From the NCBI GenBank assembly GCA_900554745.1, contig USIU01000002.1, positions 1 to 30,119 of the forward strand: a stretch of DNA of 30,119 nt, in the 5' to 3' direction. A model generated the notes under the pieces. That model was not told the origin of the DNA, searched no databases, and was given only the letters and a program-made list of their open reading frames with translations. Positions 6,638 through 12,305 of this stretch are shown in pieces. Source of the DNA: an uncultured Leuconostoc sp. GTDB lineage: Bacteria > Bacillota > Bacilli > Lactobacillales > Lactobacillaceae. A program made the position numbers and the translations under genes. The first letter of the stretch is position 1, and each line of letters starts with the position of its first letter.

Positions 6638-7876
6638 TTATAGGTCTTGTTCGAAGTCAGCTGGTGTGTACAACTTCAACCAGTTACTGAAGACGAATTG
6701 TGCAATAAATCCGGCAATGATTGGAATGATAATCCAAGCAATCAAAGCTGTGAATGGATTAATGAAGTGGTTCATCACATTTGCTGGAATTGATGGATCC
6801 TTGACCATTGATTGGATTGGTGATACCAAACCGATGTAACCGAATCCGGCAGTTGTTGGTGTCCCTTGAATATTGAACAAAGCCACCGGAATAGCCGAAA
6901 TAGCTGCCGCCAGCATAAATGGCAGCATCGTTACCGGCTTAGCAAAGACAGATGGCATCATACCCTTCATGGCACCCAAAGCAATCGCTACTGTGACACC
7001 AGGCTTGTTTACACGCCATGAGTTAATCAACAACACAATTGTTGTTGCCACAACACCCATGGCGGCTGCACCTGAACCGATACCTGACAATGAAATAGCC
7101 AAGGCAATACCAACAGTTGAAACAGGTGTAATAATGATAATTGAGAATGCCATCGCAATCAACATTACCATTGGAATTGGTGCCAAACGCGTAAACGTTT
7201 CAACCAAGTTACCAATCCAAGTTGTAACGGCACCAACATAAGGGGCAATCAACTTACCAAACAAACCAACACCACCACCAATGATGATTGGGCTCAAAAT
7301 GATGGCAACAGAACCAAAGCCCTTCAAGTAACGTGCCACTAACCATGTCACAAAGACCGCAACAGCAGCCACAATCATGGCATTGATCACATCACCAGCA
7401 CCACTTGCAATGTAAATATTACTTGGCGCAATTGTTTTCGCCCCTGTGATTGGGTTCACGAAACCAGTTGGCACTTGCGCCCACTTAATTGAACCAGACG
7501 CCGCAGCTGTTGCAATCGCAACAACCCCAACATCCAAACTCTTCATCTTAAATTGCAAGGCAACCGCCATACCAATCAAAACGGGGATAAATGAAGTGAA
7601 CAATGTCAAGATGGCACTTAAATGGCCACCAAATGTTGTTGTCCCCAAACCAGAGTATTGAATGATGTACTTCATCACAGCTGATGGCAAGACACCAATC
7701 AAAATACCTTGCGCTGAACCAGACAAAACCTTAAAGAAGAAATCCTTCAACTTTAGTTCTGTATCACCGTTAAATGTTACTGGGGCGTTTTCCACCGCCT
7801 TACGAGCATATTCTTCATTGCGTAAGGCTTGTGAATCTTTTGAAGCCCACTTTTGGCCTTCTGCTTTAATCGTCAT
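6638..7876 (-). CDS. orphan PTS EIIC-like membrane protein
   Basis: This 412-residue integral membrane protein has a soluble stretch of about 45 residues first, then roughly nine to ten hydrophobic segments rich in Gly, Ala and Ile. Its features (GSAQGILIGVLPSAV near the first membrane segment, long IIC-like loops, GAMKGMMPSVFAKP) fit the PTS_EIIC_2 family, annotated as sugar PTS subunit IIC or regulator. No IIA, IIB or sugar-enzyme gene is nearby, so the substrate and even PTS coupling are open. The start is ATG at 7876, with GGTGAGGG five bases upstream; a GTG 12 bases earlier has no such site. It has its own promoter overlapped by an inverted repeat and its own terminator, and lies just downstream of ldhD. 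The family call is from recall of sequence style and is moderate. Confidence 0.7.
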   Translation of the reverse strand: MTIKAEGQKWASKDSQALRNEEYARKAVENAPVTFNGDTELKLKDFFFKVLSGSAQGILIGVLPSAVMKYIIQYSGLGTTTFGGHLSAILTLFTSFIPVLIGMAVALQFKMKSLDVGVVAIATAAASGSIKWAQVPTGFVNPITGAKTIAPSNIYIASGAGDVINAMIVAAVAVFVTWLVARYLKGFGSVAIILSPIIIGGGVGLFGKLIAPYVGAVTTWIGNLVETFTRLAPIPMVMLIAMAFSIIIITPVSTVGIALAISLSGIGSGAAAMGVVATTIVLLINSWRVNKPGVTVAIALGAMKGMMPSVFAKPVTMLPFMLAAAISAIPVALFNIQGTPTTAGFGYIGLVSPIQSMVKDPSIPANVMNHFINPFTALIAWIIIPIIAGFIAQFVFSNWLKLYTPADFEQDL

Positions 7877-7937
7877 AATTTCCCTCACCTAAAATTACAG
7901 CAATCCCTAACTGTATTGCTAAGCTCTTTCCGACAAA

Positions 7938-7966
7938 ATTCTAACCTGTGTCCTACCACGACACAA
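7938..7966 (-). promoter_or_regulatory. promoter of the EIIC-like gene with overlapping operator-like repeat
   Basis: The minus strand has TTGTGT (7961-7966), a 17-base spacer and TAGAAT (7938-7943). An inverted repeat, TGTGTC-N7-GACACA (7947-7965), covers the -35 and most of the spacer, the classical place for a repressor. The matching regulator is not in the window. Confidence 0.6.
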
Positions 7967-7974
7967 AATGACAT

Positions 7975-7999
7975 AAGAAAACCCGCGGCTACTGCGGGT
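7975..7999 (-). terminator. terminator of ldhD
   Basis: The minus-strand stem ACCCGC / GCGGGT with a seven-base loop is followed by TTTTCTT, ten bases after the ldhD stop. Confidence 0.85.
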
Positions 8000-8009
8000 G
8001 TTTCTTTGT

Positions 8010-9008
8010 TTAGTACTTCACAGCATTTGCTGGTGTTTCACCCTTGGCAAATGCAACGGCAGCATCAAATGATTGATGTACCATTTCACGCACAGCGTGC
8101 GTTGTATAGAATGCAGTATGTGGTGTCACATAAACATTTTCACGTGAAATCAAATCATCCAAACGCTTGTCTGCCAAACCGTTTTCTGACCAGTCCTTGT
8201 TGAAGACACCAACTTCACCTTCATAAGTATCCATTACGAAGCCAAACAACTTCTTTGAATCCAATGCGGCAACAACAGCATCTGTATCAACCAACAAACC
8301 ACGAGAAACGTTAACCAAGACTGCATCGTCCTTCATCTTAGCAATTGTTTCTGCATTGATCATTTGATCATTGACACCTGGAATATGTGGGACGTGCAAT
8401 GACACGATGTCTGATTGTTCAAGCAATTCATCCAATGTGTCAACGTAAACACCTTCTGCTTCAAGTTCTGGGTTACGGTAAACATCATAAGCGACAACCT
8501 TAGCCCCGAAACCTTGCATGATTTCCAAGAAGACACGACCGATGTGGCCTGTCCCAACAACACCAACAACTTGGTCACGCACTTCACGACGGATTGTTGG
8601 TTCCCAACGCAAATCACGCTTTTGTACTTTGTTTTCCATCACCTTAGCTTGTGACAACAAAGCCGCCACTTGGATGGCTGCATGTTCCGCAATGGCATTT
8701 GGTGAGTAAACTGGTACGTTTGAAATGTTGAAGTTCAAAGCCTTCGCTGTTTCAAAATCAATGTTATCTGTTCCGACGTTACGCAAAGACATGTTTGTTA
8801 CACCGGCTTCTGCCAATGCCTTCAATGTTTCAGGCGTATAGTCTAATTGTTGATAAACAACGGCTGAATCTGACCCCTTAGCCAAAGCGGCTGTTTCAGG
8901 TGTCAAAAGTTCTTGAGTGTAATCAACTTCAACTTCTGGATGCGCTGACTTCCAGTCTTCCAACGCTGGCTTTTCGTCATCACGAATACCGTAAGCAAAA
9001 ATCTTCAT
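8010..9008 (-). CDS. ldhD: D-lactate dehydrogenase (NAD-dependent)
   Basis: This 332-residue D-2-hydroxyacid dehydrogenase reduces pyruvate to D-lactate and regenerates NAD, the main fermentative sink of heterofermentative lactic acid bacteria. GTGHIG at 152-157 binds NAD. The catalytic triad is R236 (NVSRGLLVDT), E265 (TYEGE) and H297 (TPHTAFYT), at the same places as in the L. bulgaricus enzyme. Length and the N-terminus MKIFAYGIRDDE are typical. The start is ATG at 9008, with GGAGG six bases upstream; a TTG 12 bases earlier is not needed. A close relative, D-hydroxyisocaproate dehydrogenase, is the main alternative. It is monocistronic, with a Rex-like operator upstream. Confidence 0.93.
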   Translation of the reverse strand: MKIFAYGIRDDEKPALEDWKSAHPEVEVDYTQELLTPETAALAKGSDSAVVYQQLDYTPETLKALAEAGVTNMSLRNVGTDNIDFETAKALNFNISNVPVYSPNAIAEHAAIQVAALLSQAKVMENKVQKRDLRWEPTIRREVRDQVVGVVGTGHIGRVFLEIMQGFGAKVVAYDVYRNPELEAEGVYVDTLDELLEQSDIVSLHVPHIPGVNDQMINAETIAKMKDDAVLVNVSRGLLVDTDAVVAALDSKKLFGFVMDTYEGEVGVFNKDWSENGLADKRLDDLISRENVYVTPHTAFYTTHAVREMVHQSFDAAVAFAKGETPANAVKY

Positions 9009-9038
9009 AATATCCTCCAAAAATTTTATTACTACCTT

Positions 9039-9067
9039 ATTTTACCCCATATTGTGCATATTTGCAC
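9039..9067 (-). promoter_or_regulatory. proximal promoter of ldhD
   Basis: TAAAAT (9039-9044 on the minus strand) lies 17 bases from a poor -35, GTGCAA (9062-9067). A second -10, TATAAT at 9093-9098, lies further upstream, also with a weak -35. Which one is used cannot be told from sequence. Confidence 0.4.
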
Positions 9068-9069
9068 GT
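9052..9069. promoter_or_regulatory. Rex-like operator of ldhD
   Basis: TTGTG-N8-CACGT matches 8 of the 10 fixed bases of the Rex consensus TTGTG-N8-CACAA, and its core GTGCA-TATT-TGCAC is a perfect palindrome. Rex senses the NADH/NAD ratio and controls fermentative dehydrogenases in Firmicutes. The site covers the -35 of the proximal promoter and lies downstream of the distal one, a repression layout. Confidence 0.55.
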
Positions 9070-9170
9070 GAAAGCATTAATTTAATGAGATTATTATATA
9101 ACGCCCATTCCCGTGAAAACGCAATGATATACTATCTCATTTTTAAGGACTAAGCACAACGTTACCTAAT

Positions 9171-9209
9171 AAAAAAACCAACCGCAACTCACAAAGTTAT
9201 CGATTAGTT
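9171..9209 (-). terminator. terminator of clpP
   Basis: On the minus strand AACTAATCG pairs with CGGTTGGTT (nine pairs, two G.T), enclosing a smaller AACT / AGTT stem, then seven T. It starts ten bases after the clpP stop. Confidence 0.75.
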
Positions 9210-9218
9210 TTCTCATCA

Positions 9219-9821
9219 TTACTTGACCACAGGCTTTTCACCAGATTTCGTCAAAATACCGTCAATAAAGCCGTACTCTAACGTTTCTTCAGCACTCATC
9301 CAATAATCACGTTCAGTATCATGTGCAATTGTTTCCAAGTCCTTGCCAGACGCATCAGCCAAAATACGGTTCAACTTTGCCCGTGTTTTAGTCAATTGTT
9401 CAGCAATAATGGCCATATCTGTTTGCTGGGTGCCACCAGCAGCACCGCCCATTGGTTGGTGAATCAAATATTCAGCATTAGGCAACATGAAACGATGACC
9501 CTTTTCACCAGAACTGGCAATAATCGTCCCCATTGAAGCCGCCAAGCCCATCACAATGGTGGTCACTGGTGCCTTAATAAAGTTCATCGTATCTGTAATC
9601 GATAGCCCAGCAGTGACTGAACCACCTGGTGAATTGATATACATTGAAATTTCTTTTGTTGGATCTTGGGCTTCTAAGAATAGCAATTGGGCAACAATTG
9701 ACGTTGCCATGCTATCTTCGATTTCGCCTTGTACCAAAACAATCCGATCTTTTAACAAACGTGAAGGCAAATCATAGCTTTCACGGCCGTTGGCTGTTTG
9801 TTCAATAACTCCTGGCCACAT
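9219..9821 (-). CDS. clpP: ATP-dependent Clp protease proteolytic subunit
   Basis: This is a 200-residue ClpP with the full catalytic triad: S96 (GLAASMGT), H121 (YLIHQP) and D172 (ERDYW). It forms the barrel that degrades proteins fed by ClpX, ClpC or ClpE. I place the start at ATG 9821 because AAAAGGAGC lies nine bases upstream and the product has normal length; the ATG at 9842 has no ribosome site and would add seven odd residues that encode the Shine-Dalgarno itself. It follows yvcK-whiA, a common order, but has its own regulatory region with a CIRCE element, suggesting heat-shock control separate from whiA. Confidence 0.96.
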   Translation of the reverse strand: MWPGVIEQTANGRESYDLPSRLLKDRIVLVQGEIEDSMATSIVAQLLFLEAQDPTKEISMYINSPGGSVTAGLSITDTMNFIKAPVTTIVMGLAASMGTIIASSGEKGHRFMLPNAEYLIHQPMGGAAGGTQQTDMAIIAEQLTKTRAKLNRILADASGKDLETIAHDTERDYWMSAEETLEYGFIDGILTKSGEKPVVK

Positions 9822-9877
9822 AGTTGTTAAGCTCCTTTTCATGGTCCCAACCTGACATTCCCACCATACGGTAAGTT

Positions 9878-9893
9878 TGTCAAGTTGGTCAAT
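9878..9893. promoter_or_regulatory. CtsR-like direct repeat near the clpP promoter
   Basis: TGTCAAG and GGTCAAT on the plus strand resemble two CtsR half-sites (RGTCAAA) but are separated by two bases rather than three, so the periodicity is 9 instead of 10. On the minus strand the second half supplies TTGACC, which with TATGGT 18 bases on could be a promoter. The CtsR reading is weak. Confidence 0.25.
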
Positions 9894-9931
9894 TATGTGT
9901 CACTCGATGGTAACATCAAGTCACTAAGACT

Positions 9932-9940
9932 ATTTTAGCA
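9932..9940 (-). promoter_or_regulatory. possible extended -10 of clpP inside CIRCE
   Basis: The minus strand reads TGC-TAAAAT, an extended -10 formed by one arm of the CIRCE element. A transcript from here would have a leader of about 100 bases before clpP. Confidence 0.35.
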
Positions 9941-9961
9941 CAAAGATATTTAGAGTGCTAA
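9935..9961. promoter_or_regulatory. CIRCE element (HrcA operator)
   Basis: The two arms are TTAGCACAA and GAGTGCTAA with exactly nine bases between them; the CIRCE consensus is TTAGCACTC-N9-GAGTGCTAA, so 16 of 18 bases agree. It lies between whiA and clpP and covers a likely clpP promoter. HrcA normally represses groESL and dnaK; clpP is a less common target. Confidence 0.75.
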
Positions 9962-9969
9962 AATTTGTT

Positions 9970-10914
9970 TTACAACTTCGCTAGGTCAAATGGCACCTCA
10001 TCTTTGATCATCTGTTCGAGCTCTTTTAACTTCCGCATGCGATGGTTGGCCCCGGATTTACTAATTTCCAAATAATCTCCCAGTTCAGCTAACGAGGCGT
10101 CTGGATGCTCTAATCGCGCTTTGGCGATGTCACGTAACTTTTTTGGTAACAAATCTAAATCACCAATGGCATTAGCAATAAATAGGATTTGCTGCACTTG
10201 CTTATTGGCTGCATCGGCTGTTTTTTGCATATTTGCCATTTCGGCATTCATCATCCGATTAACCGAATTGCGCATATCACGCATCATGCGGATATCTTCA
10301 AAGCGCAACATGGTCTGGGAGGCGCCAATCAGTGACAAAAAATCGACAATTTTTTCGGCGCGCTTCAGATAAACAATAAAGCCGCCTGCCCGATCCGTAA
10401 TTTTGGCCGGCAAGCCAAATTCTTGCATCATTTGCAACATTTTTTCGGCCAGTTCTTCATGCGTTGTAAAGATTTCTAAATGATAATTCGCTTTTTCAGG
10501 TGAATTCACGGAACCGGCCGCCAAAAAGGCCCCGCGCAAAAATGAACGGCGCTTATCTTTTTGATTGAGCAGGCGTGCGGGGATTTCTGGGTGTAAACCA
10601 AAGGGATCAACGCCTAAATCCGCCAATACCGCCTCAACCTGCGTTTTCAGCAGCACACCATAGGACTTATGCTGTGATAAATGACTATGATCAGCCATCG
10701 TGACTTCCACCAAGACGCCCTCATAATTTTGCGTTAACAACGTATAAATGCGGCGTGCAATGGCGGCATTTTCAGTTTTGACCGACACGGTCTGATCAAA
10801 GCCCAGCGTACTGACACCATTCATACGCATCAGTGCCGACAATTCCGCTTTGGCATTGCCGTCATGCACCAATAATCCCGTTAATTCTTTTTTGACATCA
10901 GCCGCGTAGGACAT
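9970..10914 (-). CDS. whiA: WhiA DNA-binding protein
   Basis: This 314-residue protein has the WhiA layout: N-terminal WhiA_N region, a LAGLIDADG-like core (RRSFLRGAFLAAGSVNSPEKANYHLEI around residues 122-148) and a C-terminal helix-turn-helix (ASLAELGDYLEISKSGANHRMRKLKEL). In Gram-positive bacteria WhiA influences division, sporulation and chromosome segregation; its direct targets in lactic acid bacteria are poorly known. The ATG is preceded by GGAG at seven bases. The gene lies four bases after yvcK, so the pair is one operon, as in most Firmicutes. Confidence 0.95.
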   Translation of the reverse strand: MSYAADVKKELTGLLVHDGNAKAELSALMRMNGVSTLGFDQTVSVKTENAAIARRIYTLLTQNYEGVLVEVTMADHSHLSQHKSYGVLLKTQVEAVLADLGVDPFGLHPEIPARLLNQKDKRRSFLRGAFLAAGSVNSPEKANYHLEIFTTHEELAEKMLQMMQEFGLPAKITDRAGGFIVYLKRAEKIVDFLSLIGASQTMLRFEDIRMMRDMRNSVNRMMNAEMANMQKTADAANKQVQQILFIANAIGDLDLLPKKLRDIAKARLEHPDASLAELGDYLEISKSGANHRMRKLKELEQMIKDEVPFDLAKL

Positions 10915-10918
10915 CGTT

Positions 10919-11887
10919 TCACTCCAAAATTTGCATCAATTCTGCCATGATTTTATCCCCATCATGGAAAGCACCGGCATCACGCAATTGTAAGAAGTCG
11001 CCAGCAATTTCTTGTGCGCCCTGAACCGCAACGGCAGCCGGATCGAGCTTCACTTGATTAGAAATTTCATGCCATTTTTGAAAGTCAACGAAATCATCTG
11101 GGACAATCGCGTTGTTGGCAATCACATAATCAATCACCGGTGCACCAATATGCGCGTTTAAAGCCAATAAATGCTGCGCATCCGTGTAGGCATCCGTTTC
11201 ACCCTTTTGCGTCATAATGTTTGAGATGTAGACTTGTTTGGCCGCTGTCAACCGCAACGCTGTCCGAACTTCTGGCACAACGACGTTGGGTAAGATTGAC
11301 GTAAATAAGCTACCTGGCCCATAGACAATCATATCCGCATCCAAAATCGCCTCGACGACTTCTGGTGCGGCACGTGGTACGTCTTGTGAGGCATCACGCG
11401 TGACCCAAACATGATCAATTGTTTTATGTGCCTTCGTAATCTCTGACTCACCGGCTAAAATATTGCCATCCTTAAATTCGGCGTGTAAGACAAGTGGTTC
11501 GTTGGATACTGGATAAATACGGCCACGAACTTTCATAAAGTCAGCGAGATGCTGCACCGCATCAAAGATGCTATTATGCATTTCCGTCATTGCCGCAATA
11601 ATCAAATTCCCTACTGCGTGTTGCGCGAAAAAATCATCCTTGGCATCAAAACGGTACTGCATCACTTGTTTAATTGCAGGGTCCACATCAGACATGGCCA
11701 CTAAAATATTGCGGATGTCACCAGGCGGCACAATGTTAATATAGTTCCGTAACAAGCCGCTTGACCCACCGTCATCGGCAACGGTGACAATGGCTGTTAA
11801 ATCGAGACGTTCCTTGACAAGTGGTTTAATAATGACGGGTAATCCTGAACCACCGCCAATGATCACTATTTTTGGTTTATTTGGCAT
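10919..11887 (-). CDS. yvcK: YvcK / gluconeogenesis factor (UDP-sugar-binding protein)
   Basis: This 322-residue protein of the CofD-like/YvcK family has IVIIGGGSGLPVIIKPL at residues 7-23 and VADDGGSSGLL near 36-46, the nucleotide-sugar and phosphate-binding loops, and PPGDIRNILVA after them. YvcK binds UDP-GlcNAc and links carbon metabolism to cell wall synthesis. The start is ATG 11887. Its only Shine-Dalgarno-like sequence, GGAG, ends two bases before the ATG, too close for efficient initiation. A 30-codon leader ORF with a better ribosome site ends just inside the gene. whiA follows. RapZ, often the preceding gene, is absent from this position. Confidence 0.94.
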   Translation of the reverse strand: MPNKPKIVIIGGGSGLPVIIKPLVKERLDLTAIVTVADDGGSSGLLRNYINIVPPGDIRNILVAMSDVDPAIKQVMQYRFDAKDDFFAQHAVGNLIIAAMTEMHNSIFDAVQHLADFMKVRGRIYPVSNEPLVLHAEFKDGNILAGESEITKAHKTIDHVWVTRDASQDVPRAAPEVVEAILDADMIVYGPGSLFTSILPNVVVPEVRTALRLTAAKQVYISNIMTQKGETDAYTDAQHLLALNAHIGAPVIDYVIANNAIVPDDFVDFQKWHEISNQVKLDPAAVAVQGAQEIAGDFLQLRDAGAFHDGDKIMAELMQILE

Positions 11888-11969
11888 ATCTCCAATTGTT
11901 CAAACTACCTGATACCATCTGCGACCGCGATGGCCGACGATAAAGCCTATGTCGCAGACGGGTAGTCAA
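11877..11969 (-). CDS. putative 30-codon leader ORF overlapping the yvcK start
   Basis: A TTG at 11969 follows AAGGAAGGTGA by four bases. It opens 30 codons that stop (TAA, 11877-11879) at positions 9-11 of yvcK. The peptide begins MTTRLRHRLYRRPSRSQ and has seven arginines in 30, several on codons CGA, CGG and AGG that the neighbours use little by eye. Its frame differs from yvcK, so it is not an N-terminal extension. The hairpin at 11904-11967 lies wholly within it. It may serve as a leader peptide that controls translation of yvcK, or the RNA fold may be the real element and the frame accidental. No homologue is recognised. Confidence 0.4.
   Translation of the reverse strand: MTTRLRHRLYRRPSRSQMVSGSLNNWRYAK
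11904..11967 (-). ncRNA. structured leader of yvcK (nested long hairpin)
   Basis: Three nested pairings can be drawn: ACTACC / GGTAGT outermost (11904-11909 with 11961-11966), TCTGCGAC / GTCGCAGA in the middle (11918-11925 with 11951-11958), and GGC / GCC with flanking AT pairs inside. It lies in the 5' leader between the promoter and the yvcK ATG. No U-run follows, so it is not a simple terminator. No known riboswitch or leader class is recognised. Confidence 0.5.
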
Positions 11970-11996
11970 CGATTCACCTTCCTTAATTTACCTTTC

Positions 11997-12027
11997 ATTA
12001 TCTCACATTTTAGCCGGATAGTTGCAA
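11997..12027 (-). promoter_or_regulatory. promoter of yvcK-whiA
   Basis: The minus strand has GATAAT (11997-12002) preceded by TGA as an extended -10. TTGCAA (12022-12027) lies 19 bases further upstream as a poor -35. The predicted transcript starts near 11990 and has a leader of about 100 bases. Confidence 0.5.
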
Positions 12028-12055
12028 TTTTTCAGATTTTTGGTATACTTATAAT
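12022..12055 (+). promoter_or_regulatory. promoter of the 40-residue basic protein gene
   Basis: TTGCAA (12022-12027), a 16-base spacer and TATACT (12044-12049) with a TGG extension form a promoter. TATAAT at 12050-12055 overlaps as an alternative -10. TTGCAA is its own reverse complement and also serves as the -35 of the divergent yvcK promoter. Confidence 0.6.
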
Positions 12056-12073
12056 ATGTAAGTAAGATTGCTA

Positions 12074-12091
12074 GTATGCTTGTTAGCATAC
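12074..12091 (+). promoter_or_regulatory. 5' leader hairpin of the 40-residue protein gene
   Basis: A perfect 7-bp stem, GTATGCT / AGCATAC, closes a TGTT loop about 15-20 bases after the predicted transcript start. No T-run follows. It may stabilise the leader or bind a factor. Confidence 0.4.
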
Positions 12092-12133
12092 CGTCCCTAT
12101 TTGCAAATACACACAAATTGGAGATCTCATCAC

Positions 12134-12256
12134 ATGACAGAAAAATTAGATATTGCTTCAGCAGCACGGAAGTTGAAGAGCCCAAACATCAAGACACGTA
12201 AGCGTGCCTTGAAGGCGATTCATGACTTAGCGAAGCAAAAGAAAGTATCACGATAA
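12134..12256 (+). CDS. 40-residue basic protein of unknown function
   Basis: This is the only plus-strand gene in the window. The ATG at 12134 is preceded by TTGGAG ten bases upstream. It has a matched promoter and a strong terminator, so it is very probably expressed. The product has 13 Lys/Arg and three acidic residues (net charge about +10), no membrane segment and no signal peptide. It looks like a helical, nucleic-acid-binding type of peptide (SAARKLKSPNIKTRKRALKA). I recognise no family. It occupies the place between uvrA and yvcK where rapZ is often found. A longer frame upstream starts from a TTG inside the leader and has no ribosome site. Confidence 0.75.
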   Translation: MTEKLDIASAARKLKSPNIKTRKRALKAIHDLAKQKKVSR

Positions 12257-12266
12257 TCAGTCATTT

Positions 12267-12299
12267 AAAAGCCCACTGTTCTGAGAACAGTGGGCTTTT
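12267..12299. terminator. bidirectional terminator between the small gene and uvrA
   Basis: A near-perfect palindrome, AAAAGCCCACTGTTCT and its reverse complement separated by one base, has A/T runs on both sides. It can end transcription of the plus-strand small gene and of uvrA, whose stop is at 12306. Confidence 0.92.
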
Positions 12300-12305
12300 C
12301 TTGTG

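Noticed and set aside
9114..9127. TGAAAACGCAATGA as a CcpA (cre) site upstream of ldhD
   Set aside because: The core TGAAAACG fits but the right half does not give the expected C at its conserved position; too weak to list as a feature.
9822..9842. ATG at 9842 as the clpP start
   Set aside because: The seven extra codons contain the AAAAGGAGC ribosome site itself, and the shorter protein has the normal ClpP length and N-terminus.
12068..12133. N-terminal extension of the 40-residue protein from an upstream TTG
   Set aside because: It would be encoded by the leader hairpin, has no ribosome site, and TTGGAG precedes the ATG at 12134.
12003..12185. 60-codon minus-strand frame opposite the small basic protein gene
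   Set aside because: It runs against the promoter, leader hairpin and coding region of the better supported plus-strand gene, has no ribosome site and a random-looking sequence.
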